A stretch of 64,000 bases of DNA, taken from Bog-473 sp963755375. GTDB lineage: Bacteria; Actinomycetota; Acidimicrobiia; Acidimicrobiales; RAAP-2. The stretch covers positions 1,550,001 through 1,614,000 of the forward strand of contig CAVWKG010000016.1 of assembly GCA_963755375.1 (NCBI GenBank), written 5' to 3'. The translations under genes were made by a program, and so were the position numbers. The notes below the pieces were generated by a model. The model saw only the letters and a program-made list of their open reading frames with translations, did no database searches and was not told where the DNA came from. Below, one piece after another: positions 49,976-58,383 of the stretch (position 1 is its first letter; every line of letters starts with the position of its first letter).

Positions 49976-51391
49976 ATGGCAGAGATCGACTTCCGCACCA
50001 CATCGCTGGCCGAGCTCAGCCGCTCGATCCGGACCAAGGAGGTCAGCGCACGTGAGCTCACCCAGGCCGCCCTGGATCGGATCCAGAGGCTCGACCCGGC
50101 CTACAACGCCTTCGTCGCCGTGGATGGGGAGCGGGCGCTGGCCGAGGCCGACGGGGTCGACCACGCGATCGCTGCCGGCGTCGACCCGGGGCCCCTGGCC
50201 GGGATCCCGCTCGGGGTCAAGGACCTCCAGAACGCCATCGGCTACCGCACCACGTACGGCTCGGCACTGCACGCCGATGACCCGCCCGCCACGGCCGACG
50301 ACCCCTTCGTGGCCCGGATGCGGGCAGCCGGCTGTGTCGTCGTGGGCAAGACCAACACGCCCGAGTTCGGCTGGATGGGCAACACGACCAACGCCATCTT
50401 CGGCCCCTCTCTGAACCCCTTCGACACTCGCAGAGGACCGGGTGGATCGTCCGGCGGGGCGGCGGCGGCGCTGGCGGCCGGGATGGTGCCCCTCGCGACG
50501 GGGTCCGACGGCGGTGGATCCATCCGGATCCCTTCCGCCTGCTGCGGCCTCTCGGGCATGAAGCCGAGCCTCGGCCGGGTGCCGGCCGGCGGCCCCAACC
50601 CACCTGGCTGGATAGACCTTTCGACCAACGGCCCCATGGCCCGCCGCATTGCCGACGTCGCCCGCGCCCTCGACGTCGCCGTCGGCCCCGACCCCACCGA
50701 CCTGCGCGCTCTTCCCCGCCCCGAGGCCAGCTGGCTGGCGGCCCTTGACGACCCCCACGTCCCGGTCCGGATCGCTTACGCCCCCACGCTCGGCTACGCC
50801 ACCGTCGACACCGAGGTGGCTGCCGCCTGCGAGCGCGCCGTCGGGGTGCTGGAGTCGCTGGGCGCCGAGGTCGTCGTGCTGGACTCCGTTTTTGAAGCCG
50901 ACCCCGTCGGTGATTTCCTCACCTTGACGGGGGCGGCCACCTTGCGCACCCTGCGGCCCTTCATGGGTCACCCGCGCTGGGAGGAGGTCCATCCGGTCCT
51001 GCGGCACTTCGTCGACGCCGCGCAGTCGACCACGGCCGAGCAGCTGCTCCAGGTCTTCGACCACTTCCATCTGATGAACCTGCGGCTGGTCGAGCTGTTC
51101 CGCAGGTGCCGCATCCTGGTGACGCCGACCTGCTCGGCCCTGGCGCCGTTCGCCGACGACATGACGAGCTCGGTCAACGGGGAGAGCACCGCCAACTGGG
51201 TCCAGTTCACCTATCCCTTCAACATGACCCGCTCGCCCGCGGCCAGCGTGCCCATCGCCCTGAGCAGTGGCGGGCTACCGATCGGCCTGCAGCTGGTCGG
51301 ACCGCAACACGGCGACCTCGTCGTGTTGCGCACCGCCGCCGCCCTGGAGGCGGCCATCGACCTCGATCCGCTCGCCACCCTGCCCGACTGA
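49976..51391 (+). CDS. Amidase (amidase-signature family)
   Basis: A 471-residue hydrolase with the Ser-cisSer-Lys triad of the amidase signature family: Lys82 in PLGVKDLQNA, Ser158 in RRGPGGSSGGAAAALAAG and Ser182 in GSDGGGSIRIPS. The N-terminus has ELTQAALDRIQRLDPAYNAF as usual. It could act on various amides; a GatA role is unlikely because gatB/gatC are not next to it. Start at ATG 49976. It is followed by a 10-bp repeat, a cupin and a P450. Confidence 0.9.
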   Translation: MAEIDFRTTSLAELSRSIRTKEVSARELTQAALDRIQRLDPAYNAFVAVDGERALAEADGVDHAIAAGVDPGPLAGIPLGVKDLQNAIGYRTTYGSALHADDPPATADDPFVARMRAAGCVVVGKTNTPEFGWMGNTTNAIFGPSLNPFDTRRGPGGSSGGAAAALAAGMVPLATGSDGGGSIRIPSACCGLSGMKPSLGRVPAGGPNPPGWIDLSTNGPMARRIADVARALDVAVGPDPTDLRALPRPEASWLAALDDPHVPVRIAYAPTLGYATVDTEVAAACERAVGVLESLGAEVVVLDSVFEADPVGDFLTLTGAATLRTLRPFMGHPRWEEVHPVLRHFVDAAQSTTAEQLLQVFDHFHLMNLRLVELFRRCRILVTPTCSALAPFADDMTSSVNGESTANWVQFTYPFNMTRSPAASVPIALSSGGLPIGLQLVGPQHGDLVVLRTAAALEAAIDLDPLATLPD

Positions 51392-51395
51392 ATCC

Positions 51396-51455
51396 GAGTC
51401 ACACCGAGTCACACCGAGTCACACCGAGTCACACCGAGTCACACCGAGTCACACC
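51396..51455 (+). repeat. 10-bp tandem repeat (gagtcacacc), six perfect copies
   Basis: Six perfect units directly after the amidase stop and 26 bp before the cupin start. No spacers, so not CRISPR. Each unit contains GAGTC-type and TCACAC elements; it could be a regulatory site array or a variable-number repeat. Confidence 0.95.
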
Positions 51456-51481
51456 GAACAAGACGAGAAGGGACCCCATCC

Positions 51482-51958
51482 ATGTCGATCGCCACCCCCG
51501 CCAACCCCACCGATACCGTCCGCCTCGTCACGACCGACGACGCGCCTTGGGCCGACACCGGCACGGGCGTTCTCCTCAAGGTCGTCCGTTTCGACTCCTC
51601 GCACGGGACGTGGGTGATCCTCAACCGGTTCCATCCGGGCGTGCAGCTCCAGACCCATCGCCACACCGGGTCGGTCGACGCGTTCACGTCGGCGGGACGT
51701 TGGCACTATCTCGAGTACGACTTCTACGTGACGGCCGGCTCCTATCTGTACGAACCGGCCAACTCGGTGCACACCTTGCACGTGCCCCAGGAGAACACGG
51801 AGGACACGGACGTGTGCTTCATCATCGAGGGCGCGCTGTTGAACCTGGCCGAGGACGGGTCCGTTGAATCGGTCTCCGACGGCCCCGGAACGCTGGAGGC
51901 GTACTACGCGCTGCTCGAGGCGCAGGGCGACCCACGTCCCAACGGGCTGATCGTCTGA
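51482..51958 (+). CDS. Cupin-domain dioxygenase-like protein
   Basis: A 158-residue single cupin. The metal motif region is HPGVQLQTHRHTGSVDAFTS, with His in THRH, a Glu in HYLEYDFYVTAGSYLY and a His in EPANSVHTLHVP. This is like 2,4'-dihydroxyacetophenone dioxygenase and ChrR-type cupins, which cleave C-C bonds of keto compounds using iron. Activity is not proven. A GAAGGG site lies upstream of ATG 51482. The stop directly abuts the P450 start. Confidence 0.82.
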   Translation: MSIATPANPTDTVRLVTTDDAPWADTGTGVLLKVVRFDSSHGTWVILNRFHPGVQLQTHRHTGSVDAFTSAGRWHYLEYDFYVTAGSYLYEPANSVHTLHVPQENTEDTDVCFIIEGALLNLAEDGSVESVSDGPGTLEAYYALLEAQGDPRPNGLIV

Positions 51959-53200
51959 GTGGTGGCACCTCAGTCCATGGACGCCGATGCAGGCCGCCTC
52001 ACCGACCCGACGCTGTATGCGGTCGGCGACCCCTTTGCCCTCTACGCCGAGCTCCGACGAACCGCGCCCGTGTGCTGGGTCGAGCAGGAGGGCGGCGGCT
52101 TCTGGGCCGTGACCACGCACCCCGAGGTGTCGTCGATCGGCGCCGACCCGGTCGGGTTCTGCTCGTCGCGGGGGATCCTGGTCGATGAGATCGGCACCGT
52201 GTACGACACCCCGCCGACGATGATGCACACCGACCCGCCGCAGCACACCCGGTACCGCCGGATGGTGCAGCCGGGGTTCAAGCCGTCGATGGTGCGGCTG
52301 ATGGAGGCGGGAGTGGCGGCGAAGGCCTCGGCGCTGATCTCCCCAATCCAGAGCGGCGCGGCGTTCGACGTGGTCGAGTCACTCTCCATCCCGTTCCCGC
52401 TGCAGGTGATCTGTGAGCTGCTTGGTGTGGATGGGTCGCAGTGGCCGCGCTTCTTCGAGTGGTCCGAGGCGGTGATCCCCGGGGAGTCGGAGCGCTCGGA
52501 GTCCGAACGGGCGGAGTTGCAGGGGGAGATGTGGGCGTATCTCGTCGGGGTGGCCGAGGAGCGGCGTGGGTCGCCTGGCGAGGATCTTGTGTCGGTGTTG
52601 GCCAATGTCGGCGGCGAGACAGGCGACGGAGCCGGCGGGGGCGGCGAGCGCGGTGGCCAGACGGATCAGCTGAGCGAGGCCGAGCTGGCCATGTTCTTGA
52701 TCCAGCTGCTCGTCGCCGGGAACGAGACGACGCGCAACCTGATCTCGGGCGGATTGGTCGCCCTCTCCGAGCGGCCCGACCAGTGGGCGGCCCTGCGGGC
52801 GGACCGGGCGTTGGTCCCCGGCGCCGTCGAGGAGCTACTCCGTTGGACGACCCCGGTGATCTCGTTCATGCGCACGGCCACTGCGGCCACCGTCGTCCGG
52901 GGACAGGCTGTCGCCGAGGGCGATCCGGTGCTGCTCATGTACGCCTCGGCCAACCGGGACGAGGAGGTGTTCGGCGCCGACGCCGGCGAGCTCCGCATCG
53001 ACCGTCACCCCAATCCACACGTCAGCTTCGGCTTCGGCCCGCACTTCTGTCTCGGTGCGGCGCTGGCCCGGCTCGAGGCCCGGGTCGTCCTGGGCGAGCT
53101 CCTCGACCGCTTCAAGACGCTGGAGCCCGCCGGCCCCGTGGAGCGCACGCCGAGCCCGGTGATCGCCGGCGTCCGGCATGCCTCGCTCGTGTTCTCCTAG
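51959..53200 (+). CDS. Cytochrome P450
   Basis: A 413-residue soluble P450. It has the I-helix oxygen-binding motif LLVAGNETTRNLISGG, the K-helix ExxR in AVEELLRWTTPVI, and the heme-binding loop HVSFGFGPHFCLGAALARLE with the axial Cys. Actinobacterial class I type, requiring ferredoxin and reductase that are not adjacent. The start is GTG 51959, immediately after the cupin stop; a downstream ATG at 51977 is an alternative. Substrate unknown. Confidence 0.93.
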   Translation: MVAPQSMDADAGRLTDPTLYAVGDPFALYAELRRTAPVCWVEQEGGGFWAVTTHPEVSSIGADPVGFCSSRGILVDEIGTVYDTPPTMMHTDPPQHTRYRRMVQPGFKPSMVRLMEAGVAAKASALISPIQSGAAFDVVESLSIPFPLQVICELLGVDGSQWPRFFEWSEAVIPGESERSESERAELQGEMWAYLVGVAEERRGSPGEDLVSVLANVGGETGDGAGGGGERGGQTDQLSEAELAMFLIQLLVAGNETTRNLISGGLVALSERPDQWAALRADRALVPGAVEELLRWTTPVISFMRTATAATVVRGQAVAEGDPVLLMYASANRDEEVFGADAGELRIDRHPNPHVSFGFGPHFCLGAALARLEARVVLGELLDRFKTLEPAGPVERTPSPVIAGVRHASLVFS

Positions 53201-53263
53201 AAAGCGGTCCGGGAGCGGTCCGACACCAACCGAGCGCGGCGGCCCATCTCCTGGCCCCGACGC

Positions 53264-54928
53264 TCATGTGGTGGCGTACGGCACATACTCCGGATAGCGC
53301 TCCCGGTCGGACACAGGCTCGGCCTGCAGCTCCACCTCCGGAGCACCCCGTCCGGGCAGGAGCTTGCGCGCGGCCAGTGCGCCCAGCACGGCCACACCGG
53401 CCCCCGCGATGCACGCCTCTCGCAATCCGCTGTGGAACGCCGTGAAGGCGAGGGACTGCAGCGTCGGCTGCGCCGCCCGCGGCGCGTGGGCGACCACTGC
53501 CAGCGCGGCCGCCATGGACTGATGCGCCTCTGCCTTGGGACCGGGCGGGATTGGGAGCGGGCGGAACGCACTGATGATGCGGGGCGCGTAGGACGAAGCG
53601 AAGATCGACCCGAACACCGCCACCCCGAGCGTGCCACCCAGCTCCCTGGTCGTGTTGTTGACGCCGGCGGCTGCGCCACGCTGGTCGTCGGCCACCGAGC
53701 CCATGACCGCCTCCGCCGTGGGCGCCGTGATGGAGGAGAGGCCGAGCGCCAGCAGCACCATGGCCACCACGATCGGACCCCAATACGCGGTGTCGGCCTC
53801 GGAGTTGAAGGCCGCCACCACCAGCCCGCCCCCCATCAGCAGCAGTCCCGTCGTGACCACCAGGCGTGTCCCCACCTTGAGCGCCACCACGGCGGCGATC
53901 GGCGTGAAGACGGCGGCGACGATGGCGAACGGCAGCGTGTGCACGCCGGCGGACAGGGTCGAGTACCCCTTGACGAACTGGAAGTACTGGGTGATGAGGA
54001 AGATGAACCCGAAGAGGCAGAAGAACGCCACCGAGATCGACAGCGCGCCACCCGTGAAGCGCGGGATCTTGAAGACCCGGACGTCGAGCAGGGGCCCCTC
54101 GGTGCGCAGTTCGAGCAGTGCGAAGGCGGTCAACAAGACTGCGGCGGCTGTGAAGCACGACAGCGTGCCCACCGACGCCCAGCCCCATTGCGGCCCTTCG
54201 ATGATGGCCAGCACCAGCATCGTGATCCCCACGGTGGAGATCAGCACGCCCCGGATGTCGAAGCGGTGCTCGGCCACCTTGGGCAGCCGGGGGATCAGCA
54301 ACCCGCCGGCGACGAGGGTCACGATGACGATCGGCACGTTGACGAGGAAGATCGACCCGTACCAGAAGTGCTCGAGCAGTGCCCCGCCGACGATAGGCCC
54401 GAAGGCCACCGCGATGCCCGACGTCGCCCCCCAAATCCCGAGGGCCTTCTGCCGCTCGGATGGGTCAGGGAACACGCTCGTGAGGATGGCCAGGCTGGCC
54501 GGGAAGATGAAAGCGGCCGCCACACCCATGAGCGCCCGCGTCGATATCAGCGTGCCCGTCGTGTGCGACCACGCCGCCGCGGCCGAGAAGACGCCGAACA
54601 AGACCAGGCCGATCTGCATGGTGCCCTTGCGACCGAGGCGGTCCCCGATTCCGCCACCGGCCAGGAGCAGCCCGGCGAACGCCAGGCTGTAGGCGTCGAC
54701 GATCCATTGCAGCGAGGTGATGGATGCTCCCAGCGTGCGGTTCAAGGTGGGGAGGGCCACGTTGACGATGGTGTTGTCGACCACGACCAGGAAGACGGAC
54801 AGGCACAGGACCGGGAGCACTATCCAGCGGCGGTCCTTGGATTGGGAAGCGGCGGCCCCGGAGCCATCTTCGTCTTCGGCGGCGGCGCCGGGAACGACGG
54901 CCGTGGTTTCGAGTGCGGATCCGGGCAT
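53264..54928 (-). CDS. MFS drug-resistance transporter (DHA2, EmrB/QacA type)
   Basis: A 554-residue exporter with 14 predicted transmembrane segments. The start region PVLCLSVFLVVVDNTIVNVA then LPTLNRTLGASITSLQWIVD has the DHA2 motif D1 (DxTIVNVALP), followed by LLLAGGGIGDRLGRKGTM (motif A). It should export hydrophobic or cationic drugs with proton antiport. It is divergent from a TetR regulator across a palindrome (54987-55020), so it is probably repressed by that protein. Confidence 0.92.
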   Translation of the reverse strand: MPGSALETTAVVPGAAAEDEDGSGAAASQSKDRRWIVLPVLCLSVFLVVVDNTIVNVALPTLNRTLGASITSLQWIVDAYSLAFAGLLLAGGGIGDRLGRKGTMQIGLVLFGVFSAAAAWSHTTGTLISTRALMGVAAAFIFPASLAILTSVFPDPSERQKALGIWGATSGIAVAFGPIVGGALLEHFWYGSIFLVNVPIVIVTLVAGGLLIPRLPKVAEHRFDIRGVLISTVGITMLVLAIIEGPQWGWASVGTLSCFTAAAVLLTAFALLELRTEGPLLDVRVFKIPRFTGGALSISVAFFCLFGFIFLITQYFQFVKGYSTLSAGVHTLPFAIVAAVFTPIAAVVALKVGTRLVVTTGLLLMGGGLVVAAFNSEADTAYWGPIVVAMVLLALGLSSITAPTAEAVMGSVADDQRGAAAGVNNTTRELGGTLGVAVFGSIFASSYAPRIISAFRPLPIPPGPKAEAHQSMAAALAVVAHAPRAAQPTLQSLAFTAFHSGLREACIAGAGVAVLGALAARKLLPGRGAPEVELQAEPVSDRERYPEYVPYATT

Positions 54929-54986
54929 CGGACGGCTCCTTTGGATGGGGGACGGGTGCTTGGCTGGGGTACATGCGCTCCTCTAT

Positions 54987-55020
54987 AGAACGCTGTGCTA
55001 GAGTTATAGCACGATGTTCT
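54987..55020. promoter_or_regulatory. Palindromic operator between the MFS transporter and TetR genes
   Basis: Arms AGAACGCTGTGCTA (54987-55000) and TAGCACGATGTTCT (55007-55020) around a 6-bp centre. The left arm and the reverse complement of the right arm agree at 11 of 14 positions, with AGAAC and GTGCTA perfect. The region is markedly AT-richer than its surroundings, as expected for overlapping promoters. It is the likely binding site of the adjacent TetR protein. Confidence 0.75.
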
Positions 55021-55036
55021 TCAGTACGCTACGGAT

Positions 55037-55642
55037 ATGACAGAAATCCGCCGGACCAGGACCCCCAGCGTCGGGATGGAGGCGGCTCTCCTCAGTTCAG
55101 CCGCCGACCTCCTCGAGACGGAAGGTCCCGACGGACTCTCGGTGCGCCGGATCGCCGCCGCGGCCAACGTGGCGCCCATGGGCGTCTACAACCACTTCGA
55201 GTCGAAGTTCGGCATCGTCGAGGCGCTCTTCATCCAGGGCTTCGAACGCCTCGGTGCAGAGATGGCGGCCATGGGGCAGATCGAGGACCCCCTTGATGCA
55301 CTCCGAGAGGGCGCCCGCCGCTACCGGGCCCTCGCGCTCGCCCATCCGATGGCGTACCAGGTGATGTTCCTCCGGGCCGTCCCCGGCTTCGAACCAAGCG
55401 AACACGCCGTCGGGGTGTGCACCGGGACGTTCGGAAGCCTCGTCGTCGCCGTCCAGCGCGCCATGCAGGCCGGCGTCATCGCCGAGGCGCCCCCGACCGA
55501 GACGGCGCAGCTGATCTGGGCCACAATCCACGGCTGGGTCTCGCTCGAGCTGCTCGGCCTCGGCTTCGTCGACGACCAGGACGCTGCCTACGACCGCCTC
55601 TGTGAGGCCTTGCTGCGCGGTCTCCGCCCCGAGTCGCCCTGA
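55037..55642 (+). CDS. TetR-family transcriptional regulator
   Basis: A 201-residue repressor. The N-terminal HTH is DGLSVRRIAAAANVAPMGVY then NHFESKFGIVEALF, a clear TetR signature (residues 30-65). The C-terminal domain begins AREGARRYRALALAHPMAYQ and belongs to the TetR_C/WHG-like group. It starts at ATG 55037, directly after the palindrome. It likely represses itself and the divergent MFS exporter, and is released by the exported compound. Confidence 0.92.
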   Translation: MTEIRRTRTPSVGMEAALLSSAADLLETEGPDGLSVRRIAAAANVAPMGVYNHFESKFGIVEALFIQGFERLGAEMAAMGQIEDPLDALREGARRYRALALAHPMAYQVMFLRAVPGFEPSEHAVGVCTGTFGSLVVAVQRAMQAGVIAEAPPTETAQLIWATIHGWVSLELLGLGFVDDQDAAYDRLCEALLRGLRPESP

Positions 55643-55700
55643 CCGATACCGGCGAGCATCGCCATTCCACCCAACGAGCCGACTGGCGACGACGCAAGCC

Positions 55701-56354
55701 CTAACGCGGGTCGGGCCGGTCCAGGTTCCAGTGGCGTGCCACGTTCGGGAACCACTTGGTGTCGACGTCAGTGTGCAAGGGGATCATCCCGAAACGGGTG
55801 ATGGTGCGTTGACCGCCTTCGTGGTCACCGTAGAGGACGTCGATCGTGAACGGCTGCACATTCTGGACGTCCAGGCTCAGCGCGGCGTAGGCCGGATCCT
55901 CCGCCTCCCGGATGGCGGCCTGCCAGAACCCGATGTCGCCGGGCGCGATGTACAGGTCACGTGTCTGCATGCGGAAGTCTTCGGGCGCGGCGTGCGGGAC
56001 CTCGGTGGTCCGGGCGAGCTCGGTCAGCACCGACCATCCAAAGATCACCGCGAGCCCCGAGCCCACGTTTCGCACCGAGATGGCGAGATAGATGCTCCCA
56101 TCGACCATCTCGACGCTGGCCTGACTCCCCTCCAGACGGGCCCAGTGATCGTCGACCCAGCGGATCTTCTGGATAGGGTCATCGAGACGGGACGTGACCA
56201 GGACGGGCCGCAGATTCACCTCGAACGCCTCCTCGGCGATCCGAGCTGAGCGGTTCGAGGAGCGCACGGCGGCGAAGGTGGCGACGGCCAGCACCAGCGT
56301 GCCGATGGCGGTGGCGAACGTCGCGACGGTGGCCCAATCCGTATTCGCGATCAC
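55701..56354 (-). CDS. Membrane-anchored hypothetical protein
   Basis: A 217-residue protein with an N-terminal transmembrane helix (WATVATFATAIGTLVLAVAT), a short basic/helical stretch (SSNRSARIAEEAFEVNLRPV) and a soluble beta-rich domain (SIYLAISVRNVGSGLAVIFG). Proteins with 'helix, R-S-x-R..AE.A...LRP.L' are common in bacteria and of unknown function. No catalytic motif. It is convergent with TetR and divergent from the VOC gene at 56439. Confidence 0.7.
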   Translation of the reverse strand: MIANTDWATVATFATAIGTLVLAVATFAAVRSSNRSARIAEEAFEVNLRPVLVTSRLDDPIQKIRWVDDHWARLEGSQASVEMVDGSIYLAISVRNVGSGLAVIFGWSVLTELARTTEVPHAAPEDFRMQTRDLYIAPGDIGFWQAAIREAEDPAYAALSLDVQNVQPFTIDVLYGDHEGGQRTITRFGMIPLHTDVDTKWFPNVARHWNLDRPDPR

Positions 56355-56438
56355 CGCCGCAGATTAGATCGCAGACACCGCAACGGCACCCGGGCGCGGC
56401 CCCAACGAGAGCGACTGGTGCCTGACAGACTCGGAGGC

Positions 56439-56810
56439 ATGCTCGCCCACATCTCCATCCAGTGCACCGACATGGCGGCCAGCGCCCGGTTCTATGACGC
56501 CATCCTGGCGCCGCTCGGCGGCGGACGCTGCATGGAGGTCGACGACGCCGTCGGCTACGGGATCCCACCGTCGGCCGAGTTCTGGATTGGGCAGCAGCGG
56601 ACGGGCGACGGCTTCCGCGAGACCCATATCGCCTTCCATGCCTCCACCCGAGATGCGGTGCAGGCCTTCTTCCACGCTGCCCTGTCCACCGGGGCCGAGC
56701 CGTTGCACGAACCACAGCTCTGGCCCCAGTACCACCCGGACTACTACGGGGCGTTCGTGCGCGATCCGGACGGGAACAACATCGAGGCGGTCTGCCACGT
56801 CCCGGGGTGA
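56439..56810 (+). CDS. VOC-family (glyoxalase-like) protein
   Basis: A 123-residue VOC protein: MLAHISIQCTDMAASARFYD then AILAPLGG, ETHIAFHASTRDAVQAFFHA and the C-terminal GAFVRDPDGNNIEAVCH, with His, His and Glu at metal-ligand positions. It is like many small glyoxalase-fold proteins of unknown substrate. A GGAGG lies just before ATG 56439; a GTG at 56418 would add seven residues. A perfect 41-bp repeat array follows 7 bp after its stop. Confidence 0.8.
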   Translation: MLAHISIQCTDMAASARFYDAILAPLGGGRCMEVDDAVGYGIPPSAEFWIGQQRTGDGFRETHIAFHASTRDAVQAFFHAALSTGAEPLHEPQLWPQYHPDYYGAFVRDPDGNNIEAVCHVPG

Positions 56811-56817
56811 TCCTCCG

Positions 56818-56981
56818 CCGCTCCGCCCGGCGGAAGCGCGGGGCGGCCCCCCGCCGCGCCGCTCCGCCCGGCGGAAGCGCGGGGCGGCCCCCCGCCGCGC
56901 CGCTCCGCCCGGCGGAAGCGCGGGGCGGCCCCCCGCCGCGCCGCTCCGCCCGGCGGAAGCGCGGGGCGGCCCCCCGCCGCG
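56818..56981 (+). repeat. 41-bp tandem repeat, four perfect copies
   Basis: Units at 56818-56858, 56859-56899, 56900-56940 and 56941-56981, all identical. Each is almost pure G/C and holds short inverted repeats (CCGCCCGGCGG; GCGGGGCGGCCCCCCGC), so the transcript could form hairpins. Since 41 is not a multiple of 3, open frames across it are accidental. It lies between a VOC gene and the convergent acyl-CoA dehydrogenase gene. No spacers, so not CRISPR. Confidence 0.97.
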
Positions 56982-57025
56982 TCCTTAGGCATTCGTCCTT
57001 ATGCGTTCCGTCGTCCTTATCGTCC

Positions 57026-58327
57026 TTACGCGTCGACGGTCAGCGTCTCCAACAGGTCGGCGAAGCGCCGCTGCGCATCGGCCCGCCGGGTCGGTATGTG
57101 CTCGGTCGGCACCTCGTGCGGCTCGTACCCCTTGAGCACCCGCCGTGCCACCGTCTGGCGGTGCACCTCGTCGGGCCCGTCGTAGATCCGGGCGGCCCGG
57201 GCGGCCCGGTACATGTGCTCGAGGGGGAGGTCGGACGAGAACCCCAGTGACCCGTGCACCTGGATGGCGCGGTCGATCACGTCGTAGAGCACCTTCGCCC
57301 CGAAGTACTTGATCATGGCGATCTCGACCCGGGCCGCCGCCGCGCCCTCCTGATCCATCTTCCAGGCGGTCTGCAGCGTCATGAGGCGGGCTGCGGCCAT
57401 CTCGGCCATCGAATCCGCCACCCAGTTCTGGATGGTCTGCTTCTCCGCCAGCATCGATCCGTGCGCGTAGCGGGACACCGCCCGCTCGCACAGCATGTCG
57501 AAGGCCCGCCGGGACTGGCCCAGCCAGCGCATGCAGTGATGGATCCGGCCCGGCCCCAAACGGTGCTGGGCCAGCACGAAGCCCGATCCCTCCTTGCCGA
57601 TGAGGTTCCCGACCGGCACGCGGACGTCGGTGTACGTGATCTCGGCGTGGTTGCCGAACCGCCCGTACGGCGTGTGCGGGTCCTCCATCGTGGATACGTC
57701 CCGCACGATGTCGACCCCGGGCGTGTCGACCGGCACGATGATCATCGACGACCCCTGGTACGGATGCACCTCCGGATTGGTCACCGCCATCACGATCAGA
57801 AAGTCCGCCACGGACCCGTTGGATGTGAACCACTTGTGCCCATTGATCACCCACTCGTCGCCGTCCCGCATCGCCGACGTTTTCAACAGCGTCGGATCAG
57901 ATCCAGCGGTGTCGGGCTCGGTCATCGAGAACGCGGACCGCAGGTCCCCATCCAGGAGCGGCTGCAGCCACCGCTCTCGCTGCGCCTCGTCCCCGCTCAT
58001 CTCGATCCCCACCGCCAGCAACTCCGCGTTCCCCGAGTCCGGTGCATTGTTGCCGAACACCACCGGCGCCAGCGGCGACTGGCCCAGGATCTCGTGCATC
58101 AGCCCCAGCCGCACCTGCCCGAATCCCATGCCGCCGAGCGCCGGCGGGAGGTGCGCCGCCCACAGCCCCTCGGCCTTGACCTGCTCCTGCAGCGGACGCA
58201 CCAGCACCCGCACCTGGTCGTACGTCAGATCGAGGGTCTCGAGCGGGAACACCTCCTCCCGCACGAAGCCACGCATCCACTCCAACTTCTCCTCGAACTC
58301 GGGTTCGGTCGAGAAATCCCAGGCCAT
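57026..58327 (-). CDS. Acyl-CoA dehydrogenase
   Basis: A 433-residue FAD-dependent dehydrogenase. It shows SAFSMTEPDTAGSDPTLLKT and WVINGHKWFTSNGSVADFLI, typical of the FAD/substrate-binding region, and the C-terminal AIQVHGSLGFSSDLPLEHMY then RAARAARIYDGPDEVHRQTV. It is like the actinobacterial ACADs that work with ACAD10-type phosphotransferases, though that gene is far away at 5160. The start is ATG 58325-58327 with GGGAGGAG upstream. It is divergent from bioB, with an inverted repeat CTCCGG-N7-CCGGAG (58345-58363) in between. Confidence 0.92.
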   Translation of the reverse strand: MAWDFSTEPEFEEKLEWMRGFVREEVFPLETLDLTYDQVRVLVRPLQEQVKAEGLWAAHLPPALGGMGFGQVRLGLMHEILGQSPLAPVVFGNNAPDSGNAELLAVGIEMSGDEAQRERWLQPLLDGDLRSAFSMTEPDTAGSDPTLLKTSAMRDGDEWVINGHKWFTSNGSVADFLIVMAVTNPEVHPYQGSSMIIVPVDTPGVDIVRDVSTMEDPHTPYGRFGNHAEITYTDVRVPVGNLIGKEGSGFVLAQHRLGPGRIHHCMRWLGQSRRAFDMLCERAVSRYAHGSMLAEKQTIQNWVADSMAEMAAARLMTLQTAWKMDQEGAAAARVEIAMIKYFGAKVLYDVIDRAIQVHGSLGFSSDLPLEHMYRAARAARIYDGPDEVHRQTVARRVLKGYEPHEVPTEHIPTRRADAQRRFADLLETLTVDA

Positions 58328-58383
58328 GGCCACTCCTCCCAGCGCTCCGGCCAACTTCCGGAGGCCCACACCCTGCCACTACC

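Noticed and set aside
49976..51391. GatA subunit of the Glu-tRNA(Gln) amidotransferase
   Set aside because: The amidase signature is present, but gatC and gatB are absent nearby and the neighbours are cupin and P450 genes.
56818..56981. CRISPR array
   Set aside because: The four 41-bp units are contiguous with no spacers, and no cas genes are present; likewise for the 8-, 10- and 13-bp arrays.
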